A stretch of 5,891 nucleotides of DNA, taken from Treponema sp. (lineage in GTDB: Bacteria; Spirochaetota; Spirochaetia; Treponematales; Treponemataceae). Position 1 is the stretch's first letter, and every line of letters begins with the position of its first letter. The notes under the pieces were generated by a model. It did no database searches. It worked only from the letters and a program-made list of their open reading frames with translations, and was not told the DNA's origin. The stretch is taken from assembly GCA_017613485.1 (NCBI GenBank), contig JAGADS010000155.1, positions 1-5,891 of the forward strand. Reading direction: 5' to 3'. The position numbers and the translations under genes were made by a program. Below, piece by piece: positions 3,970 to 5,891 of the stretch.

Positions 3970-5891
3970 TCACACCTTGAACAAGTCTATCTGTCCGCCA
4001 ATCTGCCTGATTGAACTGTCCATCTGGTGGGAAATATCACTCAATACCGCTCCTGTTTCGTTGATTCTCTGAGCACCGTCAGACATCTCTTTCATGCTGC
4101 GGGAAATCATTATTGAAGAATCCTTGAGTGCAGAAATCTCTTTCATTATCATCTCGTTGCGGGCAGACATTTCCTTGGATGCGTGGCTTACACCAACAGT
4201 ACTGTCATTCATGTCCCTGAGCGTAAGTCCAATCTGCTTTGATCCTGCGTTCTGCTCATCCATTGCCGCCTTAATCTGCATGACAAGCTCATCGGTCTCC
4301 TTTATTTTTCCTGATACAGCCGCAAAAGCATCAGAAGACTCAGAGGATGCAGATACAACCTCCGTAATTGAATCCTTGATTTTATTCAGCTGCTCACCGA
4401 TTGTCTTTGACTGTGCGGAAGATGTCTCGGAAAGCTTACGGATTTCATCTGCGACAACAGAGAATCCCTTTCCAGACTCACCGGCATGGGCAGCCTCGAT
4501 TGCAGCGTTCATTGCAAGAAGATTGGTCTGCTCAGCAATGTTAGAGATTGCAAGGTTTGCCTCTACAAGCATCTGTGACTGATCTTCTATCATCTTGATT
4601 CTTTCGTTTACATCCTGCTGCTTGTTGAACCCCAGCTGTGCATTGTTTGAAAGGTCCACAAAGGAATTCGCCATTTTCTCAACCGATGAATTGACGGAAG
4701 CAATGTTACCTATCATTTCCTCAACTGCAGAAGATGCCTCGCTTACACCAGCCGCCTGACTTTCTATCATTGAATCCAAAGCAGTTATTTTCTTTGATAT
4801 GTCTTCTACAGCAGAAGCGGTATGGTCTACGGTTCCACCCTGGTTCTCTATCTGATTTGAAATGCCCTTGATGTTTGCAATAATCTGTACGATTGCAGAT
4901 GCCGTTTCCTCTGCACTTGAATTCATTGACTCACCTGCACCAGAAAGATTGTTCTTTGATGCCTTGAGCTCCTGCATCATTGTCTGCATCTTGTCTAGGA
5001 ACAGGTCAAATTTTATTATAAGGTCTCCAATCTCATCCCTGGTATACAGATTGCATCTCTTAGTTAGGTCTGCGTCTCCGGTCTGCAGCTCGTTAAGGAA
5101 GTTAGATACGTTTCCGATGCGCCACATAAGATATTTGACAAATGCAAAGCAGAAAATTACCATTATGGCAGAAAGGCCTAAAACACACGGAATAACCCAG
5201 TTCAAGGTCTGTTTCTGGATATATTCAATTGCCTCCATGCTCTTGGCAATAAAAAGCATTCCAACATTCTTACCGTCATCACCGGCAAGCGGGGTATACA
5301 CAGAAAGATATTTCTTACCTCGGATTGTATTCTCTCCGTTGTATGGAACACCGCCTTTTAAAACCTGGTCAACAATCGCCTGATTGTCAAGCTCCGTACC
5401 AAGTGCGCCTTCCAGAGTTGTAGAAACCCTGAGCTTATCCCTGAAGACAGTACATTCAACATTAAAGTTAGAGTGCATCATCTCTGTAAACCCCTTGGTA
5501 AGGTCATATCCGCCGAGCATGACACCCTCAATTTTTCCGTTAACTTCAATAGGCATCGCATCAATAGTACAAAAAGCAAGCCTGTCTACCTGTTCAATAC
5601 TATGGAATTGTTTTCCTGACAGAGCCTTGCTTACGGCATTTACGGAAGAAAGATTCTGTCCGTCGCTGACACCCCATGCCCCGCCAGAAACCACAACACC
5701 GTTTTTATCTGTAATTGCAAAAAAATCAAGGTCTACACCTTCCTCATATTTACTGACCAACTGTCTCATACTGGCACTGTCTTTTTCAACAAATGCCTGC
5801 TTTAATTCTTTGTTCAATGAAAGAAGATGAATGTTGTTCTTTACGCTGCTGTACCAGTCATCAAGAAAACGCATTCCACCCTCAGAGGCAT
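3970..5891 (-). CDS. Methyl-accepting chemotaxis protein, Cache sensor type (5' partial)
   Basis: Transmembrane chemoreceptor that senses a ligand outside the membrane and controls CheA through CheW. Numbered from the in-frame ATG at 5874 there are 634 residues, but the frame stays open to the right edge and the expected first transmembrane helix is missing, so the real start lies outside the window. Domains: periplasmic Cache-type sensor (about 1-215, with V-F-R-D-K-L-R near 143-149 and Y-N-G-E-N near 178-182 typical of the Cache_3 group), second transmembrane helix (224-250), HAMP (about 250-303) and a long cytoplasmic signalling coiled coil. The conserved hairpin tip, centred on [10 protein letters not shown] at 449-458, contacts CheA/CheW. 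Likely methylation sites are E322-E323 and E385-E386 (S-S-x-x-E-E). It ends in L-F-K-V without a C-terminal CheR/CheB-binding pentapeptide. The ligand cannot be read from sequence. Rightward frames inside it are shadows. Confidence 0.96.
   Translation of the reverse strand, partial: ASEGGMRFLDDWYSSVKNNIHLLSLNKELKQAFVEKDSASMRQLVSKYEEGVDLDFFAITDKNGVVVSGGAWGVSDGQNLSSVNAVSKALSGKQFHSIEQVDRLAFCTIDAMPIEVNGKIEGVMLGGYDLTKGFTEMMHSNFNVECTVFRDKLRVSTTLEGALGTELDNQAIVDQVLKGGVPYNGENTIRGKKYLSVYTPLAGDDGKNVGMLFIAKSMEAIEYIQKQTLNWVIPCVLGLSAIMVIFCFAFVKYLMWRIGNVSNFLNELQTGDADLTKRCNLYTRDEIGDLIIKFDLFLDKMQTMMQELKASKNNLSGAGESMNSSAEETASAIVQIIANIKGISNQIENQGGTVDHTASAVEDISKKITALDSMIESQAAGVSEASSAVEEMIGNIASVNSSVEKMANSFVDLSNNAQLGFNKQQDVNERIKMIEDQSQMLVEANLAISNIAEQTNLLAMNAAIEAAHAGESGKGFSVVADEIRKLSETSSAQSKTIGEQLNKIKDSITEVVSASSESSDAFAAVSGKIKETDELVMQIKAAMDEQNAGSKQIGLTLRDMNDSTVGVSHASKEMSARNEMIMKEISALKDSSIMISRSMKEMSDGAQRINETGAVLSDISHQMDSSIRQIGGQIDLFKV

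Noticed and set aside
3957..4009. Imperfect inverted repeat CAGGCGATT / AATCTGCCTG as a terminator
   Set aside because: The loop is about 34 bases, there is a bulge and no T-tract, and the right arm is inside chemoreceptor coding sequence.
4094..5830. Rightward frames opposite the chemoreceptor (4094-4582, 4862-5383, 5384-5830)
   Set aside because: They are antisense to well-conserved HAMP, signalling and Cache sequence and show no recognisable protein features or start signals.
5875..5891. Treating ATG 5874 as the real start of the chemoreceptor
   Set aside because: The frame stays open to the window edge and the protein would lack the first transmembrane helix needed to place its sensor outside the membrane.

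Overview
The window looks like ordinary chromosome of a treponeme-like spirochaete. It is AT-leaning and densely packed, and carries a large Cache-type chemoreceptor, a small eight-cysteine zinc-ribbon protein of a type I associate with Treponema and relatives, and a lipoprotein-like gene. The lineage call is an inference from gene content, with no marker gene behind it. An acetolactate synthase regulatory subunit (ilvN) suggests an organism that makes its own branched-chain amino acids, unlike the best-known host-restricted treponemes. I see no mobile element, CRISPR array, tRNA or rRNA, and no gene-free stretch longer than about 65 bases.

Layout, left to right. (1) The 5' part of a secreted or lipoprotein-type gene runs leftward off the edge (1-491, minus). 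(2) An unrecognised 135-residue gene diverges from it (537-944, plus). (3) Converging on that gene is a leftward cluster: the zinc-ribbon protein (2379-2657), glutamate racemase murI (1511-2362) and ilvN (955-1446). ilvN also has a well-formed promoter of its own in the murI-ilvN gap. (4) Diverging from the zinc-ribbon gene is a two-gene rightward operon: a pentapeptide-repeat protein with an N-terminal Cys/His cluster (2710-3372), overlapping by 4 bases a metallo-beta-lactamase-fold hydrolase (3369-3968). (5) A methyl-accepting chemotaxis protein (3970-5891, minus) converges on the hydrolase with a single base between the stop codons, and its N-terminus lies beyond the right edge.

The most interesting signal is in how the genes start. 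All four genes at the two divergent junctions have a TANNNT hexamer ending exactly 6 bases before the ATG and no Shine-Dalgarno sequence. At the 2658-2709 junction both hexamers also have good -35 boxes at 17-base spacing. The predicted transcription start is then the A of the ATG, so these mRNAs would be leaderless. Genes inside operons, or with a leader (the hydrolase, ilvN), have clear Shine-Dalgarno sites instead. In the 52-base 2658-2709 junction the two promoters interleave, so RNA polymerase probably cannot occupy both at once. A second point is the hydrolase, whose metal-binding HxHxDH motif reads HxHxNH.

The genes do not form one pathway. Racemase (cell wall), ilvN (amino-acid synthesis) and chemoreceptor (motility) are separate housekeeping functions, and the zinc-ribbon, pentapeptide and hydrolase proteins have no assignable substrates.
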